This document shows positions 1-9,709 of a DNA stretch of 64,000 bases, piece by piece. Source of the DNA: Niabella beijingensis. GTDB lineage: Bacteria > Bacteroidota > Bacteroidia > Chitinophagales > Chitinophagaceae. The DNA lies in NCBI RefSeq assembly GCF_020034665.1, contig NZ_JAIQDI010000001.1, forward strand, positions 1,116,001-1,180,000. Reading direction: 5' to 3'. Both the position numbers and the translations under genes were made by a program. Each line of letters starts with the position of its first letter. Position 1 is the stretch's first letter. The notes under the pieces were generated by a model. The model was not told the DNA's origin and made no database searches. It saw only the letters and a program-made list of their open reading frames with translations.

Positions 1-2799
1 GGGGAAAAACAGGGGCTTTTACAGGTATTATCGATCGATAAAAACAGTAAACCTCCGGCATATGAAACCCTGCCACTGGATTCCAGGTCCCTACTCGGGA
101 ACTTCGGGCGGCTGCCCGATCCGCTGTTAAAGGCATTAACCGCTTTCAGCGAAACACATTTATCAAAAACGCTTGCTGCTGTCAAACAGTACTTTGAAGT
201 ACAGAAAGGAACCCTTTCTTACCGGGAATTTCAGGAGAAAGAACTGATCAAACATCATTACGACCTGCTCCGTGCTGTTAAGCCGCATTTCAATACCATT
301 AAATGGTACCACAGCCGCAGGGGCCCGAATGACCGTTGGCTTACGGCTCCCTGCGCGCTCAGTACCTACCGTCCTTCACTGCAGTTTGAGGTGCAACAAT
401 CCGGTGAGGGGTATTGTCTCGAAGGATTTGCTGAAATAAACGGTGCCTGTTATTCACTCAGGGAACTGGAACGCCATTACTTTTTTTTGCGGAAGGATCA
501 GGAATACTTCCTGCTTTCCCTTGCCGATCATCATACCCTGGAGGAACTCTCCAAAACAAATGGTCTGCAACCCGGTAATGAAGCACATGTAAAAACGCAG
601 CTGTTGCTGCTGGAAGAAAAATATCCGGTAAAACAGGATTTGCTCCGGAGCAGCCAGACCATAACCGCGGAACCCGTGCCTGGCGTGCTGCTCAGTGAAC
701 TCAGTAATACCTTCCTTATGCTGACACCTCAATGGTCCTATGACGGATATACGGTTGAAAATCCCTGGGAACAGGAAACCGCGATCCTGCAAAACGGGGA
801 ACGCATCATTATCCGGCGCAACCGGGAAAAAGAGAATGAACTCATTCTATTACTGGAATCATTTCATCCGCGTTTCCCCGATCAGCACAAAGGATACTAC
901 TACCTGTCTTTTTCCGATGCACAGAAACGGCAATGGTTCCCGAAGACCTACCACCAGTTGCTGTTATCCGGTGTGGAATTAAAGGGTATGGACCTGTTAC
1001 AGCATTTCAGGTACTCATCGCACCTGCCGGAAACAGAAATGGAATTGATACGCGAAAGCGGTCAGCAATTGATCTATCATTTCTCGGTGCGCTTCGGCAA
1101 GGAAAAGATCGCGCTTTCCGAACTTCAAAAACTTCTGTGGGCCGGTCAGAACGCCGTACTCCTAAAAGACGGAACGCTGGGGCTTCTGAATGAAGAATGG
1201 ATGGAACGGTATGCGACATCGGTAAAGCATGCCAAAGTGAACAAACAGGAACTTGCCGTTCCGCGCTGGCTTGGCTTTTCGCTGCAGGAGGCCGGTGATA
1301 CGGATACTGCCTTTTCCGATACCAATACCCGAGAATGGTGGCAACACTGGCAGCAGTGGCAGAAAGAAACCATAGTGTATCCCTTGCCCCGTCTGTTACA
1401 GGCATCACTCCGGCCCTATCAGCAAAAAGGATATGAATGGATGTGCCTTATGGCAGATGCAGGCGCCGGCGGATGTCTGGCCGATGATATGGGATTGGGA
1501 AAAACCCTTCAGGCGATCGCCTTTCTTGCAAGGGCCATCGAAAAGCAACCTGGTATGCAAAGTCTTGTGATATGCCCGGCTTCACTTGTCTATAACTGGG
1601 AACAGGAATTAAAAAAGTTTGCCCCCGCATTGTCCGTAACGGTCTATCACGGCCCGCGAAAGGATGCAACGGTGATCGGCGATCTGCAGCAACAGGTGAT
1701 CATCTCCAGTTATGGCACCCTGCGCAGTGAAGAAGAGAAATTCAATGCACAATCCTATCTGACCGTGTTTATTGATGAAAGTCATAACATAAAAAATCCG
1801 GCTGCAAAAATCACAAGAGCAGCAGGAAACATCCGATCGGTCTATTGCTTTGCGCTTAGCGGAACCCCCGTTGTCAATAATACCTTCGACCTGTATGCAC
1901 AATTAAATACGGCGCTGCCCGGTTTGCTGGGTACACGGGAATTTTTTAAACGGGAGTATGCAGACGCCATCGACCGCTACGGCGATGACATCAAAAAACA
2001 GCGGCTGCAAAAACTCATAGCCCCTTTTATCCTGCGCAGGACAAAGGAACAGGTAGCAACAGACCTGCCCGAAAAAACCGAGATCACCCTCTGGTGTGAG
2101 ATGGGCGAGCAACAACGCGAGCTGTATAATGAAGTAAAAGAACAGATCCGCAGCAGCCTCTTCCTGGATATTGAAAAAAATGGAATGGCCAAAGCAAAAC
2201 TGGGTGTATTGCAGGGCATTCTAAAGCTCCGCCAGCTTTGTAACGCCCCCCGGCTATTGGCGGAGAACCGGAACCGGGGCGGAGACGCTGTAAAAATGGA
2301 GCGGCTTTTTGAAGAACTGGAACAGGTGCTTCCACGACACAAGGTGCTGGTCTTTTCCCAATTCACCGGTATGCTGAACCTGATTGCACAGGTCTGTGAT
2401 CAAAAAGACATTGCTTATTATCATTTTGACGGACAAACCCCGGCAGCCCGGCGTATGGAAATGGTAACGGCCTTCCAGGACAAGAACAACCCGGTAGGTT
2501 TGTTCCTGATCAGCCTCAAGGCCGGTAATGCAGGTATTACATTGACCGCTGCCGACTATGTATTCCTGTTTGACCCCTGGTGGAATGAAGCCGTGCAGCA
2601 GCAGGCGATCGACCGTACCCATCGCATCGGCCAGACCAAAAATGTATTTGCCTATAAACTGATCTGCAAGGATACGATTGAAGAAAAGATCACCTTATTA
2701 CAGCAGCGCAAAAAACAACTCTCGGCGGATCTGATCGGCACCGATGAAGGCTTTATCCGGAACCTTGAAAAAGAAGATTTGGAATGGCTGTTTGAGTAA
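1..2799 (+). CDS. SNF2-family DEAD/DEAH-box helicase (5' end outside window)
   Basis: The reading frame is open from base 1, so the gene starts upstream of the window; the GTG at 391 is only an internal codon. The visible 932 residues hold a complete Swi2/Snf2 ATPase. The Walker A motif DDMGLGKTLQ lies near base 1483, the motif II box IDESHN near 1770 (DESH in place of DEAH), and the helicase C lobe ends in QAIDRTHRIGQ near 2602. Family members are ATP-driven DNA translocases that remodel protein-DNA complexes; the bacterial role is poorly defined. The N-terminal part carries no motif I can name. The last residues (WLFE) look like a natural family C-terminus. Confidence 0.93.
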   Translation, partial: GEKQGLLQVLSIDKNSKPPAYETLPLDSRSLLGNFGRLPDPLLKALTAFSETHLSKTLAAVKQYFEVQKGTLSYREFQEKELIKHHYDLLRAVKPHFNTIKWYHSRRGPNDRWLTAPCALSTYRPSLQFEVQQSGEGYCLEGFAEINGACYSLRELERHYFFLRKDQEYFLLSLADHHTLEELSKTNGLQPGNEAHVKTQLLLLEEKYPVKQDLLRSSQTITAEPVPGVLLSELSNTFLMLTPQWSYDGYTVENPWEQETAILQNGERIIIRRNREKENELILLLESFHPRFPDQHKGYYYLSFSDAQKRQWFPKTYHQLLLSGVELKGMDLLQHFRYSSHLPETEMELIRESGQQLIYHFSVRFGKEKIALSELQKLLWAGQNAVLLKDGTLGLLNEEWMERYATSVKHAKVNKQELAVPRWLGFSLQEAGDTDTAFSDTNTREWWQHWQQWQKETIVYPLPRLLQASLRPYQQKGYEWMCLMADAGAGGCLADDMGLGKTLQAIAFLARAIEKQPGMQSLVICPASLVYNWEQELKKFAPALSVTVYHGPRKDATVIGDLQQQVIISSYGTLRSEEEKFNAQSYLTVFIDESHNIKNPAAKITRAAGNIRSVYCFALSGTPVVNNTFDLYAQLNTALPGLLGTREFFKREYADAIDRYGDDIKKQRLQKLIAPFILRRTKEQVATDLPEKTEITLWCEMGEQQRELYNEVKEQIRSSLFLDIEKNGMAKAKLGVLQGILKLRQLCNAPRLLAENRNRGGDAVKMERLFEELEQVLPRHKVLVFSQFTGMLNLIAQVCDQKDIAYYHFDGQTPAARRMEMVTAFQDKNNPVGLFLISLKAGNAGITLTAADYVFLFDPWWNEAVQQQAIDRTHRIGQTKNVFAYKLICKDTIEEKITLLQQRKKQLSADLIGTDEGFIRNLEKEDLEWLFE

Positions 2800-2999
2800 A
2801 GACGAAATCAGAAGATCCTTCCCTAAAAATAAATTGGGCCACCTTGTTATTTTGATTACTTTTATAAGGAATAAAGAGCCTACCAATAGCCTGCTACAAT
2901 ATAATTAATCCATCATTCCAGTCAGACTATGTACATAGGTTAATAACCCCAAATAGTTTTAAATTATACTGTTTACTCAACCATCTAAATAACAAAGCC

Positions 3000-3431
3000 A
3001 TGAAAAGAAAACTGCTCAGCTTATCACTTGCGTTTCTCTTATTTCAGCTGCACGCCTATCCCCAAACAGACTATTGCGACGGTGTCTCTGTTGATGTTTA
3101 TGCTCCCGACCCTCAATTAGGTATGTACAACTATTTTGGCGCAAAGGTAATCCTCGCTTCACCCTCCTGTGATGGCGACGTTACCGTAACCGGTTACATC
3201 AGAGAAGATGGAGGGACCAGCACCCCTAATGCACCATTCACTGTTGTTGTTCCAAAAGGAGATACAGAAGCTTATAGTGGATTTATTTTCCAAACGGGCC
3301 CGGCTTCATCGGGAATTGTCGTTGTAACCGACATCACCCCCTGCCCCTATTCTCCCTGCTTTGCCAGTTTTAGGAGTATCGATAATTACTATTGGTCATA
3401 TCAAAAAATGATGCGCTTCTTTTGGACATAA
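3000..3431 (+). CDS. Small exported protein of unknown function
   Basis: A 143-residue protein with an N-terminal signal peptide (MKRKLLSLSLAFLLFQLHAYPQ), probably cut near residue 22. The mature part is rich in aromatic residues, Pro, Thr and Val and has five cysteines, suggesting an extracytoplasmic beta-rich fold with possible disulfides. I do not recognise a family. It stands alone between the helicase and a convergent lipoprotein gene and is followed by a terminator-like hairpin, so it is probably monocistronic. The flanking DNA is more AT-rich than that of neighbouring genes. The signal peptide makes it likely to be real, but no function can be given. Confidence 0.6.
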   Translation: MKRKLLSLSLAFLLFQLHAYPQTDYCDGVSVDVYAPDPQLGMYNYFGAKVILASPSCDGDVTVTGYIREDGGTSTPNAPFTVVVPKGDTEAYSGFIFQTGPASSGIVVVTDITPCPYSPCFASFRSIDNYYWSYQKMMRFFWT

Positions 3432-3470
3432 TTACAGTCAGATATAATTCATTAGAAAAACAGAACTCAT

Positions 3471-3502
3471 TAAAAAGCTGCTTGAAATGCGGCTTTTTAA
3501 TT
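3471..3502. terminator. Bidirectional terminator-like hairpin
   Basis: AAAAAGC-t-GC pairs with GC-g-GCTTTTT around a short loop, with T-runs usable on both strands. It sits between the plus-strand gene ending at 3431 and the minus-strand lipoprotein gene ending at 3555, so it can terminate both. Confidence 0.7.
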
Positions 3503-3554
3503 AAGATACATTTATTATAAAGTCATATGCATTATCAATAATGTGTCCTGCAGT

Positions 3555-4349
3555 TCACTTAACATACAGAAGCGATACACGCGGATTTCGGATATCCGTT
3601 GTAGGCAGACCAGCATATCCTCTAGCATAAACGGTAAACACCCGTTGATTCGCCACGGTAGAGGCAGCACTTGCTGTGTATGCAGAACCCAATGTAATCG
3701 TACTATCTTTCATCCTTATTGTCCATCCCGTGGTTTGTATTTGGCCAGCCTGTAACCTAAATGTATCCGATGCCTGTTTAAATTCAATGCCTGAAACCAG
3801 TTTATTGGGGCCATAATAAAGGTCCAGCGGGCCCGCATTAGGGATCAAATTCACAAACTTATATATAACCCATCCGGAATCTGGCTTTTGCGACAGGTCT
3901 GTTGTCATCACATGGGTTGTGTTATTGATAGAGCCATCCTTCAGCGTATCTGTTACATGAACAGTCTGGTATTCATTGGGCTTAAGATCCAATGAAGTTG
4001 AATAGAGCACTACAGAATCTCTGCCGGTGCCTTTATAAGGAATAACCAAGCTGAATTTGTTCTGACCTGGATTTACAGAAAGATAATCACCATAGCTATT
4101 GCCTCCGGTATTCAATCCGCCACCCGGATAGGGCGTTGTGTAAGTAACAAGACTGCTTACTATCTGATCATTAATTTTTATCAGTACCCCCGGGTTATTT
4201 CTGTAAGGACAGGCATAGTTCACTTTCAGTAAGGCTTTTCCGTCTACGGAATCATAAGGTGATGTTCTAAGTACGTTTTTCTTACAGGCCATCATCAGTG
4301 CAACTGTGAGGCAAATAGTCATTATTAGTGGTTTAAAATGCTTCATCAT
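3555..4349 (-). CDS. DUF4397-like lipoprotein at the end of a SusCD operon
   Basis: A 264-residue protein with a lipoprotein signal ending in LMMAC (Cys22). The body holds two beta-rich segments resembling DUF4397, the second beginning YKFVNLIPNAGPLDLYY, a typical opening of such repeats. It is the last gene of the operon susC, susD, this gene, with 27 bp separating it from susD. Lipoproteins in this position are generally thought to be surface-exposed accessories of the SusCD transporter, for instance glycan-binding, but no ligand can be read from the sequence. The DUF4397 assignment is by pattern and less certain than the lipoprotein call. Confidence 0.75.
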   Translation of the reverse strand: MMKHFKPLIMTICLTVALMMACKKNVLRTSPYDSVDGKALLKVNYACPYRNNPGVLIKINDQIVSSLVTYTTPYPGGGLNTGGNSYGDYLSVNPGQNKFSLVIPYKGTGRDSVVLYSTSLDLKPNEYQTVHVTDTLKDGSINNTTHVMTTDLSQKPDSGWVIYKFVNLIPNAGPLDLYYGPNKLVSGIEFKQASDTFRLQAGQIQTTGWTIRMKDSTITLGSAYTASAASTVANQRVFTVYARGYAGLPTTDIRNPRVSLLYVK

Positions 4350-4376
4350 ATGCTATAATTTTTTTAAATCAAATAA

Positions 4377-6098
4377 TTAAGGCTCGGAAAACCACATTTT
4401 TTTCACATGCCAATCCGTTTGCAAAATCCCCAACCTGGTAATCTCGTCCAGATTATAGGTATTTTCAGAGGTATAATGCGGACGAACCCGTTGTGCAAAC
4501 TTTCCTTCGTTATTTCCCGCAAGCGGGATTGTGCCTCCATACAACCCTTTATAAATCGACATAAAGTTTCCAAATGCAGCCTCATCCGCAGGATCATAAA
4601 AATCATTACGTCGAAAATCCACCCAGGTTTCCACAAATCCCCACCCCCAAAGGGCAATATACTTCTGAAGCATGATGTCAGATAGTGTAAGGGTCGCGGG
4701 TGATTGTTTTACATTCTTTCCATCCATATAAGCGGTAATTGCATCCTGCTGGATCGGATTAATATTATAAAGACTAAAAGAACCGCGCACCCGAGAGTAA
4801 TCCCTGTTAATAAAATCAAAATGTAGACGGATTCCATTCCGATAAGCTGTATGTGCAAGGCCCAAATCACCCTTCCTAAATGCTGCTTCTGCTTTAATAA
4901 ACTGGATTTCCGCAGCAGTCATAATCGGAAAGGCGGATTTATTTTTGAACAAATATTTGCCCTGGCTTCCAAAGGCTGCTCTGCTTGGATTGACATAGAG
5001 ACTATCGCCAAATGCAATGGAGACCTTCTTGCGGGCATTATTATAGTTGGTCAACTTAGGATCAGAAGTAGGCGGCTGACCATTTTCATAATACTCTTCA
5101 GGCGGGTTGAGTGCTGAAAACGGATCTCCTGCGCCAGGATCAACTCCGCGGTAACCGCCGTTACCATTCGTAGTATCATGCGAGCAGGTCAACATATGGG
5201 CCAAACGCGGGTCTCTGTTTACTTTATGACTGACAGTAGAGTCACAAAGAATGGTACCATCCAGCAGATGTACAATAAAATTACTTTGTCTGAGTGCCGG
5301 CATATTATCCCGGTAAGGGCCGAAATAATTAGAATTATCATTAAAAGTTGCATCAAAAGGTACACAATAGTCATCTGCTACTACTGTTAACGCGCTATCG
5401 CAATAACTGATCACGGAATCCGCATTGTAAAATGACTTTTTCGAAAGATGATTGTGATTGCGGGCCAAGATACCAAAAACAAAACGTTTCCATTTCTGTA
5501 TATCGCCGCCATACACCAGATCTCCTTTGGCAAGCGTATTTGTGGGATCGCCGTCTGCCGCTCTTAAATAAACCAGTGCTGCTTTGCACATGGAATCTAC
5601 TACACGATAAATGGTTTCCTGGGTTTCATACCTGAATTTATAAGTGTCAGGTCTGTAAGCTTCATAAAAAGGCAAATCAGAAAAATAATCGGTACCGTAC
5701 TGATAGCTCCATGCTTTTAAGGCCAGGGCTGCTCCTATGTAATCATTCTGATTGTTCTTCGCAGAACTTTCTAAAAGATATTCCATGTTCAATCCGAACG
5801 CATTGTAGATCATCCCCCAGGCGGAAGCCATAGTACCTCCCGAAAATACGTATCCCTGAAGATCATAGGTATTATTATTGGATACCGCATTCGTTAACCA
5901 GTTTTGGGTATACTTCGCTACATATAAACCGCCATCCGATTGTAATGAGGTAGCCATAGAGGCCTGAATCTGCGGCAATACAGAACCACCGGAAGGCTGT
6001 TGCGGGGTATCTGGATCGGAGTTAACATCCAGCCATTTTTTACATCCTGCAAAAGCCATCAGTATAACAATGATTAATATTATTGAACTATTTTTCAT
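4377..6098 (-). CDS. SusD/RagB-family outer-membrane lipoprotein
   Basis: A 573-residue substrate-binding lid of a TonB-dependent uptake pair. The signal peptide ends in the lipobox MAFAGC (Cys18), followed by KKWLDVNSDPD, the usual SusD start. The helical TPR core and the C-terminal region with AFRKGD and LQKYIALWGWGFVETW are typical of SusD-like proteins. It follows the susC gene by 18 bp, so the two are translated from one message. No neighbouring enzyme indicates the substrate, which in such pairs can be a glycan, a peptide or another oligomer. Confidence 0.93.
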   Translation of the reverse strand: MKNSSIILIIVILMAFAGCKKWLDVNSDPDTPQQPSGGSVLPQIQASMATSLQSDGGLYVAKYTQNWLTNAVSNNNTYDLQGYVFSGGTMASAWGMIYNAFGLNMEYLLESSAKNNQNDYIGAALALKAWSYQYGTDYFSDLPFYEAYRPDTYKFRYETQETIYRVVDSMCKAALVYLRAADGDPTNTLAKGDLVYGGDIQKWKRFVFGILARNHNHLSKKSFYNADSVISYCDSALTVVADDYCVPFDATFNDNSNYFGPYRDNMPALRQSNFIVHLLDGTILCDSTVSHKVNRDPRLAHMLTCSHDTTNGNGGYRGVDPGAGDPFSALNPPEEYYENGQPPTSDPKLTNYNNARKKVSIAFGDSLYVNPSRAAFGSQGKYLFKNKSAFPIMTAAEIQFIKAEAAFRKGDLGLAHTAYRNGIRLHFDFINRDYSRVRGSFSLYNINPIQQDAITAYMDGKNVKQSPATLTLSDIMLQKYIALWGWGFVETWVDFRRNDFYDPADEAAFGNFMSIYKGLYGGTIPLAGNNEGKFAQRVRPHYTSENTYNLDEITRLGILQTDWHVKKMWFSEP

Positions 6099-6116
6099 AT
6101 TACAGTCGATTTTAAA

Positions 6117-9100
6117 TTACAGGGTGAGTTTTAAACCAAAATTATAAGTCCGTGGATTAGGTATAGCGCCAAAATCAAATCCCGCACCGCCATAGCCTCG
6201 TGCATTTGAAGAGTTGAGTGCGTTCGTGTTGGGATCCATACCTGTATAGTTGGTAATCATGAATACATCTGTTACGGTGGCAAACACCGACGCTGACTTA
6301 AACACCCGTTGTGCATTGATGATTTTAGAGCCCAATCTATAACTTAATGTGATATCGCGCATGCGCAGCCAGTTTACTTCTTCCACATAATCCGCTTCCG
6401 CAAAAACACCATTATAATATCCGGATCGGAAGTATGGTGTGATCGCTATCGTATTTACTGTAGGATTATCTGTTTCTTCTAATCCATCTTTTAAAACACC
6501 TTGTATCACACGCGGCGTTTCACGATCCAACGTCCGTGTGCTGATTCCCATAATGGTCATAAACATTTCGTTAGCATTAAACACATCTCCTCCTTTTCTG
6601 ATATCAAGGTTGAACGAGAGGGAAACGTTTTTGTATCCAATATTATTAACAATCCCCAGCTTAAAATCCGGCTGACGATCGCCTATCTGATCCCAGTTTG
6701 CAAGCGATGTTGTAGGAAGACCGGTTGACGGATTAATCAGTAATTGTCCTTTGCTGTTTCGTTCAAAAGTGTTTCCCGATATAGAAGCCAGCGATTGCCC
6801 GGCAGCCACCTGAGAACGGGAATTCCCGAACACCCAGGTATCGGAATCATAATAAAAAGGTAATCCACCCGGCAGTGTTTTGACAATAGAACGGGATTTG
6901 TCAAAATTCACTATCATTTCCCAATCAAAGTCCCTGCTTTTTACGGGCTTACCAATTAGCTGGATCTCCCAGCCCCTCGCCTGAAGTGTTCCTCCATTTA
7001 CATACTTCAAGATAGCACCGGTTGCATAGCTAATTCTTGTTGCATAAATATTATCCTTAACCCTTGTTTGAAACCAAGCCACATCCAGACTCAGTCTGTT
7101 GTTAAGAAATTTCATTTCACCTCCAATCTCCATGTTCTTTGAAATCTCAGGTTTTAAATTATAGTTATTTGCATAAAAACCGAATGCAAAGCCGCCGCCG
7201 GTAGAAGTCACACTTCGGAAAAGATTATCTATTACATAAGGCAGGATTGGGCCTTTACCAGAGGTTGCATAGGAAAAACGCAGCTTACCATAGCTCAGCC
7301 AGGTTTTGGCCCGTTTCATAAAATCCAGGTCGGAAAAAACAAAACTACCCGATGCCGATCCATAGTTAAAAAAGGGTTGGTTCTCCCTGAACTTCGACAT
7401 AAAGGTAGAAACCCCTTCGCGGGTACCTGTCAGACTCAGAAAGGCAATATTTCTATAGCCCAGCAAATAGCTACCATAAAACCGTGCTTTTCGAGTTTGC
7501 GTTTGAGCCAAAGTTGCAAGTCGCGAAGTGGGGTCTGTATTCATGATAGAAATAAAATCCGGCTCATAAAACCGCTCACCCCGCTGTGAGTTAAGCCAGC
7601 CTTTGTTATTCTCAAAATAAGTTCCGACATTCAGATCACTTGTAAAGTTCTTTGCAATGACGGTGCTATATGTTAACCGGCCGGTTCCGGTAATATTGGT
7701 ATAAACGCGCTGGTAAGTAGATAAATATCCACCCACAGAAAAATACTCTTTTGATTCAGGATGATATACAAGGTATCCCAGCGAATTAGCGTTGTTTACT
7801 CCAAAAATACCGGAGGCCGTCAACCCTTTTGCCAGCTTTACATCCAGATTTAATTGCCCGTTAAAATTATTGGTAAGATCATTTGAACTATTCTTATTTA
7901 CATCCCAGTATGGATTATTGATTTCGCTACCATTACCAGCAGAACGTAATAACTTACGGGTACCATTGGGATTCAGATAATCTGTAGCATCGATATCACG
8001 AGGATACAACATCAGGTTGAGATAGTAAGAACCCATGCCTTTTGTCACTTTATCATTGTCCTGATTGGTGTAAAAAACTTTTGCTCTTAAACTAACATTC
8101 TTATGAAGTTCCGCTGACGCATCTAAATTAAACGTGTATCGCCTAAGTCCTGAGTTCGGTACAACACCTTTACTATCGAAATATCCTGCTGAAAGCCGGT
8201 AGTTTAACTGATTCGTCCCCGAGGTCATCGACAAGTTATGATTCTGGTTTACGCCGGTCTGAAAAAAATTACGCATATTGTCGTAAAACTTTGTCCCTTC
8301 CGGATAACGGGGACCAAAGAACCGGTAACCATACGTGGTGTTGTATGAGTCCGGATTAAACACACCATCCGAACCACGAGTATATACTTCCTGCAATTGC
8401 GGATAACGATATACCTTTGAAAGCCCCATTGATGCATTATAAGTGATGGTAGCCCTGCCGGCTTTTCCTTTTTTGGTGGTAATTACTATAGCACCGCTTG
8501 CTCCGTCCGATCCGTATTGTGCTGTTGCTTCTGGCCCTTTCAATACCACTACGCTTTCAATATCATTCGGATTAATGTCGGCAATCCGGTTGGAGTAATC
8601 ACTGTTTCGATTTGCCAATGCCGCTCCTGAAGATTGTGCCAGATCTTCCTGGTTCAGCGCCCCATCGTTCAGCGGTAATCCGTCTACAATAAATAGCGGA
8701 GCATTATTACCACCAATGGATGTACCAGAGCGCAGCATGATCTGCGCGCTTGAGCCGGGCAGACCGGATGTTGAAGTCACCTGCAGACCAGGAATGCGGC
8801 CAGCAAGAGCGTTTAAAAAATTGTCTCTTCGCGTATCAGCCAATTCTTCGCCTGAAACACTGGGCGCCTGATACGGCAGGGAGCGTTTGCTTCTGCTCTG
8901 ACCATAACCCGTTACTATAATATCATCCATATTACTGTTATCGGGGGCCATTTTTACTGCAATCACTGTTTGGGCACCTACAGTCACTGTTTGGGCAGTA
9001 TAACCCACAAATGTAAAGACCAGCTGATCTCCTTTTACAGCTTTTATAGAGAAGTTCCCTGAGGTATTAGTTACAGTTGCACCTTTGGAAGTTTCATTAT

Positions 9101-9236
9101 TAACCGTAACACCCATCATGACTGCTCCGTCATCTTGGGAAACGACAGTGCCTGAAACTGTTTGCCCGAAAGCATGTATTGAAATGAATAGGCCGGCAGT
9201 AAAGACAACTACCGCAGCTAGCAATTTTCTCATCAT
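6117..9236 (-). CDS. SusC/RagA-family TonB-linked outer-membrane transporter
   Basis: A 1039-residue outer-membrane channel that imports a ligand captured by its SusD partner using energy from TonB. The order is signal peptide (about 1-25, ending HAFGQ), a carboxypeptidase-regulatory-like domain (GTVVSQDDGAVMMGVTV to FVGY), a TonB-box-like stretch IIVTGYG, a plug domain (ALAGRIPGLQV, IESVVVLKGPEATAQYGSDGASGAI), then a 22-strand type barrel ending in NFGLKLTL. It is the first gene of the three-gene operon. The upstream leader is about 165 nt and carries the promoter element shared with the other two SusCD operons of the window. Confidence 0.95.
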   Translation of the reverse strand: MMRKLLAAVVVFTAGLFISIHAFGQTVSGTVVSQDDGAVMMGVTVNNETSKGATVTNTSGNFSIKAVKGDQLVFTFVGYTAQTVTVGAQTVIAVKMAPDNSNMDDIIVTGYGQSRSKRSLPYQAPSVSGEELADTRRDNFLNALAGRIPGLQVTSTSGLPGSSAQIMLRSGTSIGGNNAPLFIVDGLPLNDGALNQEDLAQSSGAALANRNSDYSNRIADINPNDIESVVVLKGPEATAQYGSDGASGAIVITTKKGKAGRATITYNASMGLSKVYRYPQLQEVYTRGSDGVFNPDSYNTTYGYRFFGPRYPEGTKFYDNMRNFFQTGVNQNHNLSMTSGTNQLNYRLSAGYFDSKGVVPNSGLRRYTFNLDASAELHKNVSLRAKVFYTNQDNDKVTKGMGSYYLNLMLYPRDIDATDYLNPNGTRKLLRSAGNGSEINNPYWDVNKNSSNDLTNNFNGQLNLDVKLAKGLTASGIFGVNNANSLGYLVYHPESKEYFSVGGYLSTYQRVYTNITGTGRLTYSTVIAKNFTSDLNVGTYFENNKGWLNSQRGERFYEPDFISIMNTDPTSRLATLAQTQTRKARFYGSYLLGYRNIAFLSLTGTREGVSTFMSKFRENQPFFNYGSASGSFVFSDLDFMKRAKTWLSYGKLRFSYATSGKGPILPYVIDNLFRSVTSTGGGFAFGFYANNYNLKPEISKNMEIGGEMKFLNNRLSLDVAWFQTRVKDNIYATRISYATGAILKYVNGGTLQARGWEIQLIGKPVKSRDFDWEMIVNFDKSRSIVKTLPGGLPFYYDSDTWVFGNSRSQVAAGQSLASISGNTFERNSKGQLLINPSTGLPTTSLANWDQIGDRQPDFKLGIVNNIGYKNVSLSFNLDIRKGGDVFNANEMFMTIMGISTRTLDRETPRVIQGVLKDGLEETDNPTVNTIAITPYFRSGYYNGVFAEADYVEEVNWLRMRDITLSYRLGSKIINAQRVFKSASVFATVTDVFMITNYTGMDPNTNALNSSNARGYGGAGFDFGAIPNPRTYNFGLKLTL

Positions 9237-9409
9237 AAGATTTTGTTTTACGTTATCACAGAACAGTTATTTTGGCATCCGCATAAGGTTGCAACAACTA
9301 GTCAGCACGCTTCTCTCTACACTTATTAAAATGGAATTCACTACAGTCTTTTGTTACTCCCAAAGAAGGAGCAGGTTCATTTTTCTCATCATCCAGTCAA
9401 CTCTAGTGT

Positions 9410-9463
9410 TAAAAATATGCAAATTCTTTTAAAAAAAGCTGCAAAAACAAAAAAAAACATGCA
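9410..9463 (-). promoter_or_regulatory. Promoter/operator of the first SusCD operon
   Basis: On the minus strand TGCA-N16-TGC (9463 down to 9441) is followed 23 bp later by TATTTTTA (9417-9410), close to the Bacteroidota -7 consensus TAnnTTTG. A matching arrangement lies before the other two SusCD operons, and both this box and the second one continue with AACAC. A TTTG overlaps the TGC end, but its 24-bp distance to the -7 box is longer than the usual 19-21. Role inferred by comparison of three sites. Confidence 0.55.
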
Positions 9464-9609
9464 GAAAATACGGCATAAACCTGCCAATCCCGCAGCAACT
9501 AAAAGCATTTAACGGCATTTTTTTCTGCCCGGCCTCTAATCGCAATCTCTAACACCCTCCTAATAAAACAGTTATATAAAATTGCAGTCTGGTTATCCCT
9601 TATAGCTAT

Positions 9610-9643
9610 AAAAAATGCGGATAAGGTCTTATCCGCATTTTTT
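9610..9643 (-). terminator. Strong rho-independent terminator after the second SusCD operon
   Basis: AAAAAATGCGGATAAG and CTTATCCGCATTTTTT form a perfect 16-base inverted repeat with T-runs on both strands. It lies 67 bp past the stop of the susD gene at 9710. Confidence 0.88.
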
Positions 9644-9709
9644 ATCCTGATAGAAGAAGGATGGCAAAACTTCACATTATTCCTTTCACCAAGGGCTGTC
9701 CGTCTGCTG

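Larger units (their letters stand above)
9237..9709. other. Intergenic region between two SusCD operons
   Basis: This 473-bp stretch holds, from right to left in transcription order, the terminator of the second SusCD operon (9610-9643), an A/T-rich segment with the shared promoter element (9410-9463), and an untranslated leader of about 165 nt for the first susC gene. I see no gene in it. Confidence 0.7.
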
